The notes below the pieces were generated by a model. The model saw only the letters and a program-made list of their open reading frames with translations. It was not told the DNA's origin and searched no databases. From positions 1 to 8,233 of the forward strand of contig JAKBQO010000060.1 in NCBI GenBank assembly GCA_021835185.1: a stretch of DNA of 8,233 nucleotides. Direction: 5' to 3'. This stretch comes from Thermoplasmata archaeon. Its GTDB lineage: Archaea; Thermoplasmatota; Thermoplasmata; Thermoplasmatales; Thermoplasmataceae. Positions 1 through 6,049 of this stretch are shown one piece after another. Within the stretch, counting starts at the first letter, position 1; every line of letters starts with the position of its first letter. A program made the position numbers and the translations under genes.

Positions 1-924
1 TTTGTTTATCACTCCGGAATATAGCAAATTCATCAGTGCTATAGATTTTGCAGCATATCCCTGGAATATCTCCAGAAAATCCGGGTTAACCTTATTGGGC
101 ATCAATGAACTCCCAGTAACGTAACCAGCCGGCAATTCAATAATTTTCATTTCGTCTCCACTGAAGATTATCATATCCTGGAATATTCTGCTAATGTCTA
201 TGAGGAAAGAATTTATGCTGGATAAGACCTTAATATAATTGTCAGTATAAAGCATAAAGGAAAACAGTGGATTTTTAATATTTTTTTCCATATTCATATA
301 TCCGGCAACTTCACTGAAATTCACATCAGACATTGATCCAAACCCTGATCCATAACCCAGAGGAAGTTCCCGCAATTCATTCCACACATCATCAATATTA
401 TTAAAATTATACACGAATATATTCTTAATAAAATCAACATATGTCTGGAACGTGATGGGCATGCCCTGCCTGTAATGGGTATATCCAGGCATAATGCCAT
501 TTGCCTTGATTTTTTCAAGGCCTATAAGAGTATTAAATATAATTTTCTCATATTCCAGGAGAATGTCCATAAGGAAAAAATTTACATCTGTATGTACCTG
601 CTCATTCCTTGACAGAAACATTCGCATGTTTCTTGCAGACCCATGTGTTTCCTTTATTGCCAGATTTTCTACATTCCCATGGACATCTTCAAGTTCAGGA
701 TTAAGTTCTATTTTCTTATCATATAAAGATAAAAGCTCCCTCAATGTTTCACGTGCATCGGAACTGTTGGGAAGTTTTTTTTCATATGCGTTGAGGTTGT
801 ATGCCATTAACGATAAAATTTCATAGGATATAAGCTGTTTATCCACATCTATATCCTTTTCCAACATAATTCTATACGCTTCGTTACCTGATTCGGGTGC
901 TGCGCTTCCAGACCATATTTTCAT
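1..924 (-). CDS. argH: Argininosuccinate lyase, 5' part (C-terminus beyond window edge)
   Basis: Last step of arginine synthesis: cleaves argininosuccinate to arginine and fumarate in the cytoplasm. The frame is open from the ATG at 924 to the window edge, 308 codons; the family is usually about 450 residues, so this is an edge cut, not a broken gene. Visible family landmarks are the N-terminal MKIWSG (family consensus near LWGGRF), VHGNVE at 81-86, SRNEQVHTD at 105-113, the GYTHYRQGMP segment at 147-156 with the presumed catalytic His150, PLGYGSG at 188-194, and the fumarase/lyase signature GSSLMPNKVNP at 271-281 with the mobile-loop serines. The sequence is a divergent ArgH (SRNE for SRND, MPNKVN for MPQKxN). 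It follows argG on the same strand. Its start lies one base after the stop of a 35-residue ORF of the inserted cassette, which suggests coupled translation. Confidence 0.93.
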   Translation of the reverse strand, partial: MKIWSGSAAPESGNEAYRIMLEKDIDVDKQLISYEILSLMAYNLNAYEKKLPNSSDARETLRELLSLYDKKIELNPELEDVHGNVENLAIKETHGSARNMRMFLSRNEQVHTDVNFFLMDILLEYEKIIFNTLIGLEKIKANGIMPGYTHYRQGMPITFQTYVDFIKNIFVYNFNNIDDVWNELRELPLGYGSGFGSMSDVNFSEVAGYMNMEKNIKNPLFSFMLYTDNYIKVLSSINSFLIDISRIFQDMIIFSGDEMKIIELPAGYVTGSSLMPNKVNPDFLEIFQGYAAKSIALMNLLYSGVINK

Positions 925-925
925 C

Positions 926-1033
926 TTACATCCCCAGTGAGACACCATGCGAAAACGCTGGGATGAATTGGGTAGTGAACCTCAATCCCTTGCCGTATTT
1001 TACCAGTTTAACCTTTTTTATGCTTATATCCAT
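926..1033 (-). CDS. Small 35-residue ORF of cassette copy 1, coupled to argH
   Basis: A 35-codon frame starting ATG GAT ATA at 1033, five bases after a strong GGAGGAG ribosome binding site (1039-1045). Its stop codon (926-928) lies one base before the argH ATG. The first 17 residues (MDISIKKVKLVKYGKGL) match the 18-residue ORF of copy 2. Differences are synonymous or mostly conservative (D/N, L/M, K/R; one K/E), which suggests that the peptide or its frame has been maintained. After residue 18 the two sequences no longer resemble each other. The function is unknown. It may be a leader that carries ribosomes onto argH, or the remnant N-terminus of a longer element gene. Confidence 0.45.
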   Translation of the reverse strand: MDISIKKVKLVKYGKGLRFTTQFIPAFSHGVSLGM

Positions 1034-1038
1034 CTTTT

Positions 1039-1045
1039 CTCCTCC
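1039..1045 (-). promoter_or_regulatory. Strong Shine-Dalgarno site of cassette copy 1
   Basis: GGAGGAG on the minus strand, five bases before the ATG at 1033. It is conserved in copy 2 at 5724-5730 and supports real translation of the tiny ORF. Many genes in this window instead lack such a site and appear leaderless. Confidence 0.65.
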
Positions 1046-1047
1046 TC

Positions 1048-1266
1048 TTATAATGATTGATTTTCCTTGTTGTGCATGTTTATTACAGAATACCTCAAGT
1101 TCTGTCCAGTCATGCCTGACTGTAGATCCACATAGGGTTGTTAGAAGGTGTTTTTAAACCACGCCCACTGAGCGTTTCCTCTCTGTTTAAAGACAGAGCT
1201 ACGGGCTTGCGGAGTATCCGTAGGTGTGTATGTATTTCTCCGATCTAACTTCTGCTTTTCTTTCAC
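1048..1266 (-). pseudogene. Decayed copy of the 78-residue cassette ORF
   Basis: Aligned with the open frame at 5733-5969, this copy keeps the start region (GTG then KEKQKLD..NTYTP), the middle (LNREETLS..GLKTPSNNP, in another frame) and the end (VDLQSGMTGQNL..VINM....NQSL, then TAA at 1048-1050). An 8-base deletion near the codons for RGNCDHA shifts the frame, and a 1-base deletion after AACAACCC shifts it back. Read straight through, a TAA stop falls in the middle. The retained amino-acid similarity on both sides of the shifts suggests that the ancestral block was protein coding and that this copy no longer is. The function of the ancestor is unknown. Confidence 0.5.
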
Positions 1267-1337
1267 GTTTCAAAGCACCATAATCAACTCTTGCGCTGTT
1301 CTTCAGGTAGGGGCAGTTGACAATACCGGTAACAATA

Positions 1338-1362
1338 TACAATAAATATAATATTTATTGTA
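1338..1362. repeat. Perfect 25-base palindrome over the argG stop codon
   Basis: Two 12-base arms (TACAATAAATAT and its reverse complement) flank a single central base. The argG stop codon (1355-1357) lies inside. In RNA it could form a hairpin of about 11 AU-rich pairs at the 3' end of argG, 16 bases before the cassette boundary. It could be a terminator or attenuating hairpin limiting argH expression, a protein binding site, or a feature that attracted the insertion. No long T tract follows it on the minus strand. Confidence 0.6.
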
Positions 1363-2545
1363 CCAATTTTATCTTTTCTTTCCTTGCATTGCTTGCATAT
1401 ACTGTATTGTTTTTATATATATCTATAAATCCTTTTGCAGAGTCCTGATTGAAATTGCTGTTGTCATAGCTTATTTTTTCATAGTTGTATATGGAACTCT
1501 CGCTCTCTATGGATTGCATCACAATGTTTCCTTTGTACAGTTTCAATTTTACACTGCCATTTATATATTTATTCATGCTGTATTCAAACTGGTTTATATG
1601 CTCCATAACCGGGTCGTACCACAACCCATTATAGACAAAATTTGACCATTGATTATCCATGTATCCCTTCATATCAAGTTCATATTTGTTCAATGTAAGT
1701 GATTCCATTATTTTGTGAGCCTTTATTATGGCCATTGCTCCCGGGACTTCATATACCTCATGGCTTTTGATTCCTGTTACCCTGTCTTCCATATGGTTTA
1801 TCAGCCCGATTCCATTATTTCCGGCAATAACGTTTAGTTTTTCTACAAGATCTTTAAGACCGTACTGTTTACCGTCTAAGGAAACTGGAATACCATTCTT
1901 GAATTCAATTTCTATTATATCTCCATTCCCAGTTTCCTCAAGTGGCCTGACCCACTCGTAAACGTCCCATTCAAGCGGCTGTGAAATGTTCTCTATGGTA
2001 GAGCCCTCAACAGACCTTCCCCATATGTTCTCATCAACGGAGTATTTTCCACCCATGGGAATCTCTATATTATTGGCCTTTGCATATTTTATCTCGTCCG
2101 GCCTGTTCATATTCCAGTCCCTTACAGGCGCTATAACATTGATATCTTCATTAAGGGCTTTCATGGTGACCTCAAACCTTACCTGGTCATTTCCCTTACC
2201 AGTTGAACCATGTGCAATTGTGTTGCAACCATATTCCTCTGCGTAAAGCACAGCCTTTTCTGCCATCAGGGGCCTGGCAATTGCAGTTGACAGCGGGTAA
2301 CCTTCATACATGCCGTCTGCGTATATCTCTTTTTTAATATACTTGTCAGCAAATTCCTTTTTTACGTCCATGACTATGGCATCTGAAACACCAAGAGACA
2401 ACGCCTTTTCCCTTATTTGATCTAGATTGCTGTTACCTATGTTCAATGTAAGGGTAACAACTTCCTTTTTCATTTCCTTCTGAATCCATTTTACCATGAC
2501 AGAGGTGTCAAGGCCGCCTGAATATAATAATAAGACTTTATCCAT
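1355..2545 (-). CDS. argG: Argininosuccinate synthase
   Basis: Joins citrulline and aspartate using ATP to form argininosuccinate, the step before ArgH. The product is 396 residues, normal for the family. The N-terminal PP-loop YSGGLDTSV (8-16) binds ATP. Other family blocks are YEGYPLSTAIARP (80-92), HGSTGKGNDQVRFE (112-125, citrulline/aspartate site), YSVDENIWGRSVEGS (168-182) and EDRVTGIKSHEVYEVPGA (253-270). The C-terminal 60 or so residues are asparagine- and lysine-rich and less conserved. The ATG at 2545 has no ribosome binding site; a TATA-like box lies about 35 bases upstream, so the transcript is probably leaderless or nearly so. It is divergent from the putative regulator at 2667 and followed by argH after the cassette. 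Confidence 0.97.
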   Translation of the reverse strand: MDKVLLLYSGGLDTSVMVKWIQKEMKKEVVTLTLNIGNSNLDQIREKALSLGVSDAIVMDVKKEFADKYIKKEIYADGMYEGYPLSTAIARPLMAEKAVLYAEEYGCNTIAHGSTGKGNDQVRFEVTMKALNEDINVIAPVRDWNMNRPDEIKYAKANNIEIPMGGKYSVDENIWGRSVEGSTIENISQPLEWDVYEWVRPLEETGNGDIIEIEFKNGIPVSLDGKQYGLKDLVEKLNVIAGNNGIGLINHMEDRVTGIKSHEVYEVPGAMAIIKAHKIMESLTLNKYELDMKGYMDNQWSNFVYNGLWYDPVMEHINQFEYSMNKYINGSVKLKLYKGNIVMQSIESESSIYNYEKISYDNSNFNQDSAKGFIDIYKNNTVYASNARKEKIKLVQ

Positions 2546-2572
2546 GGGGAAATAATATTTTTTGCATATATG

Positions 2573-2586
2573 ATATTTTTTATAAA
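2573..2586 (-). promoter_or_regulatory. Probable argG promoter (TATA box)
   Basis: On the minus strand this reads TTTATAAAAAATAT, a good archaeal box A, centred about 35 bases before the argG ATG. That would place the transcription start about 10 bases before the ATG. The 121-base divergent intergenic stretch (2546-2666) is almost entirely A and T, so other boxes are possible. Confidence 0.5.
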
Positions 2587-2636
2587 TATTTAGTATATTA
2601 GTAGTATTAATAATATAATATATGTTTTAATGTAAA

Positions 2637-2650
2637 ATATTATATTATAA
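2637..2650 (+). promoter_or_regulatory. Probable promoter of the ACT-domain regulator
   Basis: An AT-only stretch (ATATTATATTATAA) lies 17 to 30 bases before the ATG at 2667, and no ribosome binding site is present. This is the spacing expected for a leaderless archaeal transcript. The exact box is uncertain in such AT-rich DNA. Confidence 0.35.
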
Positions 2651-2666
2651 TTACATATATCATACT

Positions 2667-3254
2667 ATGTCAAGAATAGCCAGGGGGAATGTGGAAACTA
2701 TGGTAAGGGATTATATCAAAAAAAATCCCGAGCTTATAATTTCCATGAGAATGGGAATATTGAATGTCAGCAAACTTTCAAGAAGGATAGCGCAGGAAGA
2801 GAAAGGTTATAACATAATTTCAATAAGATCGGCATTGAATAAGGTGTTTATGGAGAATTCCACTGCAGACACGGTTCATATTGACAGGCTCCTGTCTGAA
2901 AGCAAAATTACACTGCAGGATAAAATAATGGTTATTACAGTTGATAAGAAAATTGACAACCTGAATTTCCTTTCTGCAACTTATCTTACCGATTCAATAG
3001 TATATATCATTGATGAAACCAAGAATAAAAAATTGGATCTAGCTAAAAATGCTGTTATAGAAAGGAATGTAAGTTCATTGCATATATTTTCCTCAATGGA
3101 AATAGTAAAAACACCAGGGTTTGTCATGAAAATAAATGAAAGGCTCTTTTCCTACGAAATAAACGTTCTGCAGTTAATCTCATGTTCAAATGAAACCATA
3201 ATTATAGTAAATAGAAAAGATGCAATAAGAGCCTATGAAGCTCTTATGAGTTAA
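2667..3254 (+). CDS. ACT-like domain protein with helical N-terminus, putative amino-acid-responsive regulator
   Basis: A soluble 195-residue protein. Residues 8-63 form a helical, probably DNA-binding region of the type RDYIKKNPELIISMRMGILNVSKLSRRI, which I recognise from archaeal ACT-domain proteins of unknown role. Residues about 85-195 resemble a pair of ACT-type ligand-binding modules. The second is clearest: TPGFVMKINERLFSYEINVLQLI (149-171), then SNETIIIVNRKDAIRAYEAL (174-193), matching the aspartokinase-type ACT pattern. ACT domains bind amino acids. The gene is divergent from argG and shares its 121-base promoter region, so a role as arginine-pathway regulator is an inference from context. 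It could instead be an enzyme-associated sensor. It converges on the ferredoxin gene with a 16-base gap. Confidence 0.7.
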   Translation: MSRIARGNVETMVRDYIKKNPELIISMRMGILNVSKLSRRIAQEEKGYNIISIRSALNKVFMENSTADTVHIDRLLSESKITLQDKIMVITVDKKIDNLNFLSATYLTDSIVYIIDETKNKKLDLAKNAVIERNVSSLHIFSSMEIVKTPGFVMKINERLFSYEINVLQLISCSNETIIIVNRKDAIRAYEALMS

Positions 3255-3270
3255 TAATTTTAAAAATAAT

Positions 3271-3714
3271 TTATTCGTTGTTTACTTTTATTACACTCCA
3301 CGGGCAGGCTGTAACACATGCCATGCAGAATATACATTCAGACTCCCTTACAGGGTTTGATTTGTCGGTTCTGTACTGGTCCCATTCCGGTGTTCCCTTT
3401 TCAACCTTCTTCTCGTTTCCGGTTCCAGAATTTCCCGGATTCAACTTCCATTCAAAGAGATCTACAGGGCAGACATCCATACATGCTCCATCGGCAATGC
3501 ACCCGTCCCAATCAACGGCAACTGTTGTTCCATGGACACCTAATTTTGTCGGGTATGGTTTTCCGTTGTCATCCATTCTCTGCATGCCGCCTGCTCTCAC
3601 CTTCAGACCATTTTCCTCTCCTGTTACAGGATAGTTTTTCTCATCGCTCAGAAAATTTTCATCTATGTGCTTTGGATCAAAATCCACATCTTCTCTCTGT
3701 ACCACTAATGTCAC
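3271..3714 (-). CDS. Dicluster [3Fe-4S][4Fe-4S] ferredoxin of the archaeal zinc-ferredoxin family
   Basis: A cytoplasmic electron carrier of 147 residues, typically the partner of 2-oxoacid:ferredoxin oxidoreductases in aerobic thermoacidophiles. Cluster I ligands are Cys72, Cys78 and Cys82, with Asp75 in place of the second cysteine (CIADGACMDVCP), which predicts a 3Fe-4S centre. Cluster II is CIFCMACVTACP with Cys127, 130, 133 and 137, a 4Fe-4S centre. The N-terminal extension and the GVHGT motif (59-63) place it in the zinc-containing family. However, the GEH..HK segment of the Sulfolobus protein reads GEENGLK here (32-38), and the ADPV aspartate reads SNPV (119-122), so only His61 of the usual zinc ligands is kept. 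The start codon is GTG at 3714, chosen because a TATA-like box sits about 26 bases upstream, giving a leaderless transcript. Confidence 0.93.
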   Translation of the reverse strand: MTLVVQREDVDFDPKHIDENFLSDEKNYPVTGEENGLKVRAGGMQRMDDNGKPYPTKLGVHGTTVAVDWDGCIADGACMDVCPVDLFEWKLNPGNSGTGNEKKVEKGTPEWDQYRTDKSNPVRESECIFCMACVTACPWSVIKVNNE

Positions 3715-3734
3715 CTTAAAGAGTAATGCTTTAT

Positions 3735-3745
3735 CTATTTAAAAT
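3735..3745 (-). promoter_or_regulatory. Probable ferredoxin promoter
   Basis: An ATTTTAAATA-type box read on the minus strand, centred about 26 bases before the GTG start at 3714, so transcription probably begins at or next to the start codon. It supports the GTG start. Confidence 0.5.
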
Positions 3746-3846
3746 ATTTTTCCTTTTCCATTAAGTCCAAAATCCATAATTTAGCAAATATTACACCTCT
3801 ATTAAACAACTCCAGAAACTATTGTGGTTTAGAGCTGATTGATTAA

Positions 3847-3866
3847 TTTATAAAAATATATAAACC
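3847..3866 (+). promoter_or_regulatory. Probable purM promoter
   Basis: Overlapping TATA-like boxes (TTTATAAAAA and TATATAAA) lie 27-46 bases before the ATG at 3893. The nearer one would start transcription within a few bases of the ATG, consistent with a leaderless message and with the ATG rather than the in-frame TTG at 3884. Confidence 0.55.
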
Positions 3867-3892
3867 TTTATTTAATAATGTAATTGTTATAC

Positions 3893-4900
3893 ATGGAAAG
3901 GAAAATAATAGACCGGAAATCACAGGGAGAATTTGTCTCCACTTTTCTGAGGCAGATAAAATTTAGGAGATCCGATTTCAGGACAATAAACCCACTAGGT
4001 GGATTCACATCACTTATTGATCTGGGGAATTTTGCAGTTTCTTTGAATAATGATGGTGTCGGCACAAAAACCATAATTGCTGCAGAGACAAACAGATACA
4101 ATACAATAGGGATTGACTGCGTGGCAATGAACGTAAACGATGCTATCACAGTAGGTGCAGAACCAATAGCCATGCTTGATTATATATCTCTTAAGGAAAT
4201 GGATAATGATATAGCCAGGCAGCTTGGAATTGGATTCAACGTTGGAGCTCAAATAGCCAATGTAAACATAGTTGGAGGAGAAACAGCCATAGTCCCAGAT
4301 CTTGTAAAAAATATAGATATATCTGCAACATCACTCGGCCTGATACATAAGGACCAGATAATCACTGGAGAAAAAATATCTGACGGTGACCTGATATTCG
4401 CAATGAAGAGCAGCGGCCTGCATTCTAATGGTTACACAACGGTCAGGCAAATAATCAAAAATAACAATATTAACTATGATGAAAAGTTTCCCGGCGACAA
4501 TAAAACAGTTGCAGATGTACTTCTTGAACCTACAAGAATATATGTAAGAGAGGTACTTGACGCTATGAGCCTTGTTCCCATTAAAGGCATGGCAAATATA
4601 ACCGGTGGGGGAATAAAAAATGTCCCAAGGATGAAGGATATGAAATATGTTATAAACAATGCCTTTGATCCTGATAATGTATTCCTGCGCCTGATGGATT
4701 TGGGAAATCTATCATTCAATGAAATGTTTGAAATATTTAACATGGGCATGGGATATATTGTTATAATAGATCCTGAAAGTAAAACAGACTTTTTAAACAC
4801 TGTAAGAAACCGTGTTCCAGTTAAAGAAATCGGGCATGTGGAGAACGGAAGCGGAATTGTAATACCTGAATATTCAGTGGAAATGCACGGATATTATTAA
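3893..4900 (+). CDS. purM: Phosphoribosylformylglycinamidine cyclo-ligase (AIR synthetase)
   Basis: Fifth step of purine synthesis: ATP-dependent ring closure of FGAM to aminoimidazole ribotide. From the ATG at 3893 the product is 335 residues, normal for PurM. An in-frame TTG at 3884 would add three residues but lies where transcription is expected to start. Family blocks, numbered from the ATG: NNDGVGTK, MNVNDAITVGAEPIAMLDYI (near 79-98), GAQIANVNIVGGETA (glycine-rich substrate site), SSGLHSNGYTTVR, LLEPTRIYV, ITGGGIKNVPR, and NMGMGYIVI near the C-terminus. All match PurM rather than the related PurL, SelD or ThiL. No other pur gene is visible in the window, so the gene seems to stand alone. 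Confidence 0.96.
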   Translation: MERKIIDRKSQGEFVSTFLRQIKFRRSDFRTINPLGGFTSLIDLGNFAVSLNNDGVGTKTIIAAETNRYNTIGIDCVAMNVNDAITVGAEPIAMLDYISLKEMDNDIARQLGIGFNVGAQIANVNIVGGETAIVPDLVKNIDISATSLGLIHKDQIITGEKISDGDLIFAMKSSGLHSNGYTTVRQIIKNNNINYDEKFPGDNKTVADVLLEPTRIYVREVLDAMSLVPIKGMANITGGGIKNVPRMKDMKYVINNAFDPDNVFLRLMDLGNLSFNEMFEIFNMGMGYIVIIDPESKTDFLNTVRNRVPVKEIGHVENGSGIVIPEYSVEMHGYY

Positions 4901-4907
4901 TTTTTTT
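4901..4907 (+). terminator. T-tract terminator after purM
   Basis: Seven T directly follow the purM stop codon, with four more T at 4910-4913. This is the usual form of archaeal intrinsic termination and needs no hairpin. Confidence 0.4.
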
Positions 4908-4924
4908 AGTTTTAAAATATACAA

Positions 4925-4942
4925 TCAGCTTAAATTTTTTGT
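4925..4942 (+). promoter_or_regulatory. Possible promoter of the NifX-like gene
   Basis: A CTTAAATTTTTTG-type AT box (4930-4942) lies about 25 bases before the ATG at 4959, and no ribosome binding site is present. This suggests a separate leaderless transcript after the purM T tract. Confidence 0.35.
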
Positions 4943-4958
4943 TATATTTACCTTAGTT

Positions 4959-5312
4959 ATGAAAGTAGCATGCGTAGTAGACGATGAAAATATGTTGAGC
5001 CCGCTGGAATATGGCAATTCAATATTCCTTATTGACGATGAGACAAAGAAGATAGAAGAATACGAAAACCCTGGATTTGGAAGAACACATGGTGGAAGGG
5101 AGGTTGCCATGGCCGGAATTCTCTCACTAAAACCGGATGTTTTCATAGTGACCGAAAACTCACTTTGTCCTGGTTCATATAATATGTCCCTTGGAAAGGT
5201 AAAATATGCTGTTACAGAGGAAAAACCCATTTCTGATGTAATAAAAAATATTGAAGAACTTGAAAGCAAGGCTGTTGAAGAGTTAGAGCCAGTGCTTTAC
5301 AGAGAACATTAA
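4959..5312 (+). CDS. Small NifX/NifB-like (FeMo-cofactor-binding fold) protein
   Basis: A soluble 117-residue protein. The pattern fits the RNase H-like fold of the dinitrogenase iron-molybdenum-cofactor family: a first strand MKVACVVDDE, a second strand with ENPG (36-39), THGGREVAMAGILSLKPDVFIV (43-64), a glycine-bearing loop near 70-73 (LCPG) and a following strand VKYAV (81-85). A charged helix ends the protein (91-110, rich in E and K). Members without nitrogenase are common in archaea and their role is mostly unclear; metal or cluster binding is suspected. Only Cys5 and Cys70 are present. No nif genes are nearby, so no role in nitrogen fixation is implied. It is separated from purM by 58 bases and converges on the CMD gene with an 11-base gap. 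Confidence 0.5.
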   Translation: MKVACVVDDENMLSPLEYGNSIFLIDDETKKIEEYENPGFGRTHGGREVAMAGILSLKPDVFIVTENSLCPGSYNMSLGKVKYAVTEEKPISDVIKNIEELESKAVEELEPVLYREH

Positions 5313-5323
5313 AAATAATTCTC

Positions 5324-5662
5324 TTATTTTTTATAAAATTTTTCTATAGCATCAAGCAGATTATTAAGTTCCATCATTGCCTGTGAACCATACATAAGTA
5401 CAGTCACATAACCTGTTTCCATTAACTCTTTTTTTGTTGCTCCGGCATCCTTTGCTGCCTTCACATGATATGAAATGCACCATTCACATCTGGCTGCTAT
5501 ACTTAGTGCCAGCGCAATCAATTCTTTCTGCTTTACAGTAAGCACACCAGGCCCCATTGTGTTCTGCATGAGACCCATAAATGCATTCATGTATGCCTTG
5601 TTGTCGCCTGTTACTTCCTGCATTACTCTTCCAACTTCTTCTATTTTTTTCTCCGGGTTCAT
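5324..5662 (-). CDS. Carboxymuconolactone decarboxylase (AhpD-like) family protein
   Basis: A 112-residue, mostly helical, cytoplasmic protein of the CMD/AhpD superfamily. The core is KELIALALSIAARCEWCISYHVKAAKDAGATKKELMETGYVTVLMYGSQAMM, with Glu47, the redox pair Cys59 and Cys62 (CxxC) and His66. These residues form the thiol proton-relay centre in AhpD. Family members with CxxC act as disulfide reductases or peroxidases rather than decarboxylases. It lies downstream of a 1-Cys peroxiredoxin on the same strand, so electron delivery to that enzyme is a reasonable inference. Its ATG overlaps the TGA of an 18-residue cassette ORF (ATGA), so translation is probably coupled to it. Confidence 0.9.
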   Translation of the reverse strand: MNPEKKIEEVGRVMQEVTGDNKAYMNAFMGLMQNTMGPGVLTVKQKELIALALSIAARCEWCISYHVKAAKDAGATKKELMETGYVTVLMYGSQAMMELNNLLDAIEKFYKK

Positions 5663-5715
5663 TTCAATCCCTCACCATATCTTACCATTTTAACCTTTTT
5701 TATGCTTATATTCAT
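5659..5715 (-). CDS. 18-residue leader ORF of cassette copy 2, overlapping the CMD start
   Basis: ATG at 5715, eight bases after GGAGGAG (5724-5730). The encoded peptide is MNISIKKVKMVRYGEGLK. Its TGA overlaps the CMD start codon as ATGA, a classic coupling arrangement. It matches the N-terminal 17 residues of the ORF at 926-1033, with synonymous or mostly conservative changes. It is basic (six Lys or Arg of 18) and has no recognised function. Confidence 0.5.
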   Translation of the reverse strand: MNISIKKVKMVRYGEGLK

Positions 5716-5723
5716 ATTATTTT

Positions 5724-5730
5724 CTCCTCC
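5724..5730 (-). promoter_or_regulatory. Strong Shine-Dalgarno site of cassette copy 2
   Basis: GGAGGAG on the minus strand, just after the stop of the 78-residue ORF and eight bases before the 18-residue ORF. It is conserved in copy 1. Confidence 0.65.
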
Positions 5731-5732
5731 TT

Positions 5733-5969
5733 TTATAACGACTGATTATACATGTCGCGCATGTTTATGACGGGAACCCTCAGATCCTGTCCAGTCATGC
5801 ATGACTGTAGGTCCACATCGGGGTTGTTAGAAGGAGTTTTTAAACCATGCACACTGAGAGTTTCCTCTCTGTTTAATGCATGATCACAGTTGCCACGGAC
5901 TTGTGGAGCATCCGCGGGTGTGTATGTATCTCTTTTGTCTAACTTCTGCTTTTCTTTCATGTTTTTCAC
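5733..5969 (-). CDS. Hypothetical 78-residue cassette protein
   Basis: Open frame with a GTG at 5969 or an ATG at 5960 (the latter matches the GTG of copy 1 at 1266). No ribosome binding site precedes either; a T/A-rich TTTAAAAAATAT lies only a few bases upstream. The product is hydrophilic, with no membrane segment or signal peptide. Notable stretches are RDTYTPADAPQVRG, LNREETLSVHGLKTPSNNPDVDLQS and VPVINMRDMYNQSL. I do not recognise a family. The TYTPADAP stretch vaguely recalls the variable tail after the catalytic domain of TnpB-type proteins, but no catalytic or zinc motif is present. The copy at 1048-1266 is frameshifted. It may be a real small protein or the fossil end of a longer transposon gene. 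Confidence 0.4.
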   Translation of the reverse strand: MKNMKEKQKLDKRDTYTPADAPQVRGNCDHALNREETLSVHGLKTPSNNPDVDLQSCMTGQDLRVPVINMRDMYNQSL

Positions 5970-5991
5970 TATATTTTTTAAAGATCTCTAA

Positions 5992-6049
5992 TCAACTCTT
6001 ACGCTGTTCCTCACGGAACAGGCCCCCTGCGTGAGCCAGGAGTAGTTGA
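5992..6049. repeat. Self-pairing boundary of cassette copy 2
   Basis: TCAACT (5992-5997) and AGTTGA (6044-6049) pair as an outer stem. Inside, CTGTTCC (6004-6010) and GGAACAG (6015-6021) form a perfect seven-pair hairpin; its loop reads GTGA on the minus strand, a GNRA-type tetraloop. An alternative pairing CTCACG/CGTGAG is also possible. Copy 1 keeps the outer pair (1284-1289 and 1315-1320) around a shorter insert. It could be a subterminal hairpin of a mobile element or a structured RNA in the operon message. Confidence 0.55.

Larger units (their letters stand above)
982..1321 (-). repeat. Intergenic cassette, copy 1 (between argG and argH)
   Basis: This block is a diverged direct repeat of 5664-6050 in the same orientation. 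The match runs end to end with several small indels; for example positions 1007-1029 are identical to 5689-5711. Read on the minus strand it starts with GTCAACT at 1321, followed by AGTTGA as the complement of 1284-1289 (a self-pairing boundary). Then come a region coding for about 73 residues, GGAGGAG and a tiny ORF. It begins 33 bases after the argG stop. Compared with copy 2 it has a shorter boundary segment (about 38 against 59 bases), an 8-base deletion and a further 1-base deletion, so it looks the more decayed copy. Family unknown; an IS200/IS605-type remnant is possible because of the hairpin-like end, but no transposase motif is visible. Confidence 0.8.

Noticed and set aside
897..1157. 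Plus-strand 86-codon open frame across the start of argH and the cassette
   Set aside because: It lies opposite the conserved minus-strand argH start and cassette ORF, matches no family, and the similar frame is not kept in copy 2.
3278..3719. Two long plus-strand open frames opposite the ferredoxin
   Set aside because: The minus-strand product has complete iron-sulfur ligands; the opposite frames are mirror artefacts without recognisable domains.
3884..3892. TTG at 3884 as the purM start
   Set aside because: The TATA box position puts transcription start at or next to the ATG at 3893, and PurM similarity does not need the extra residues.
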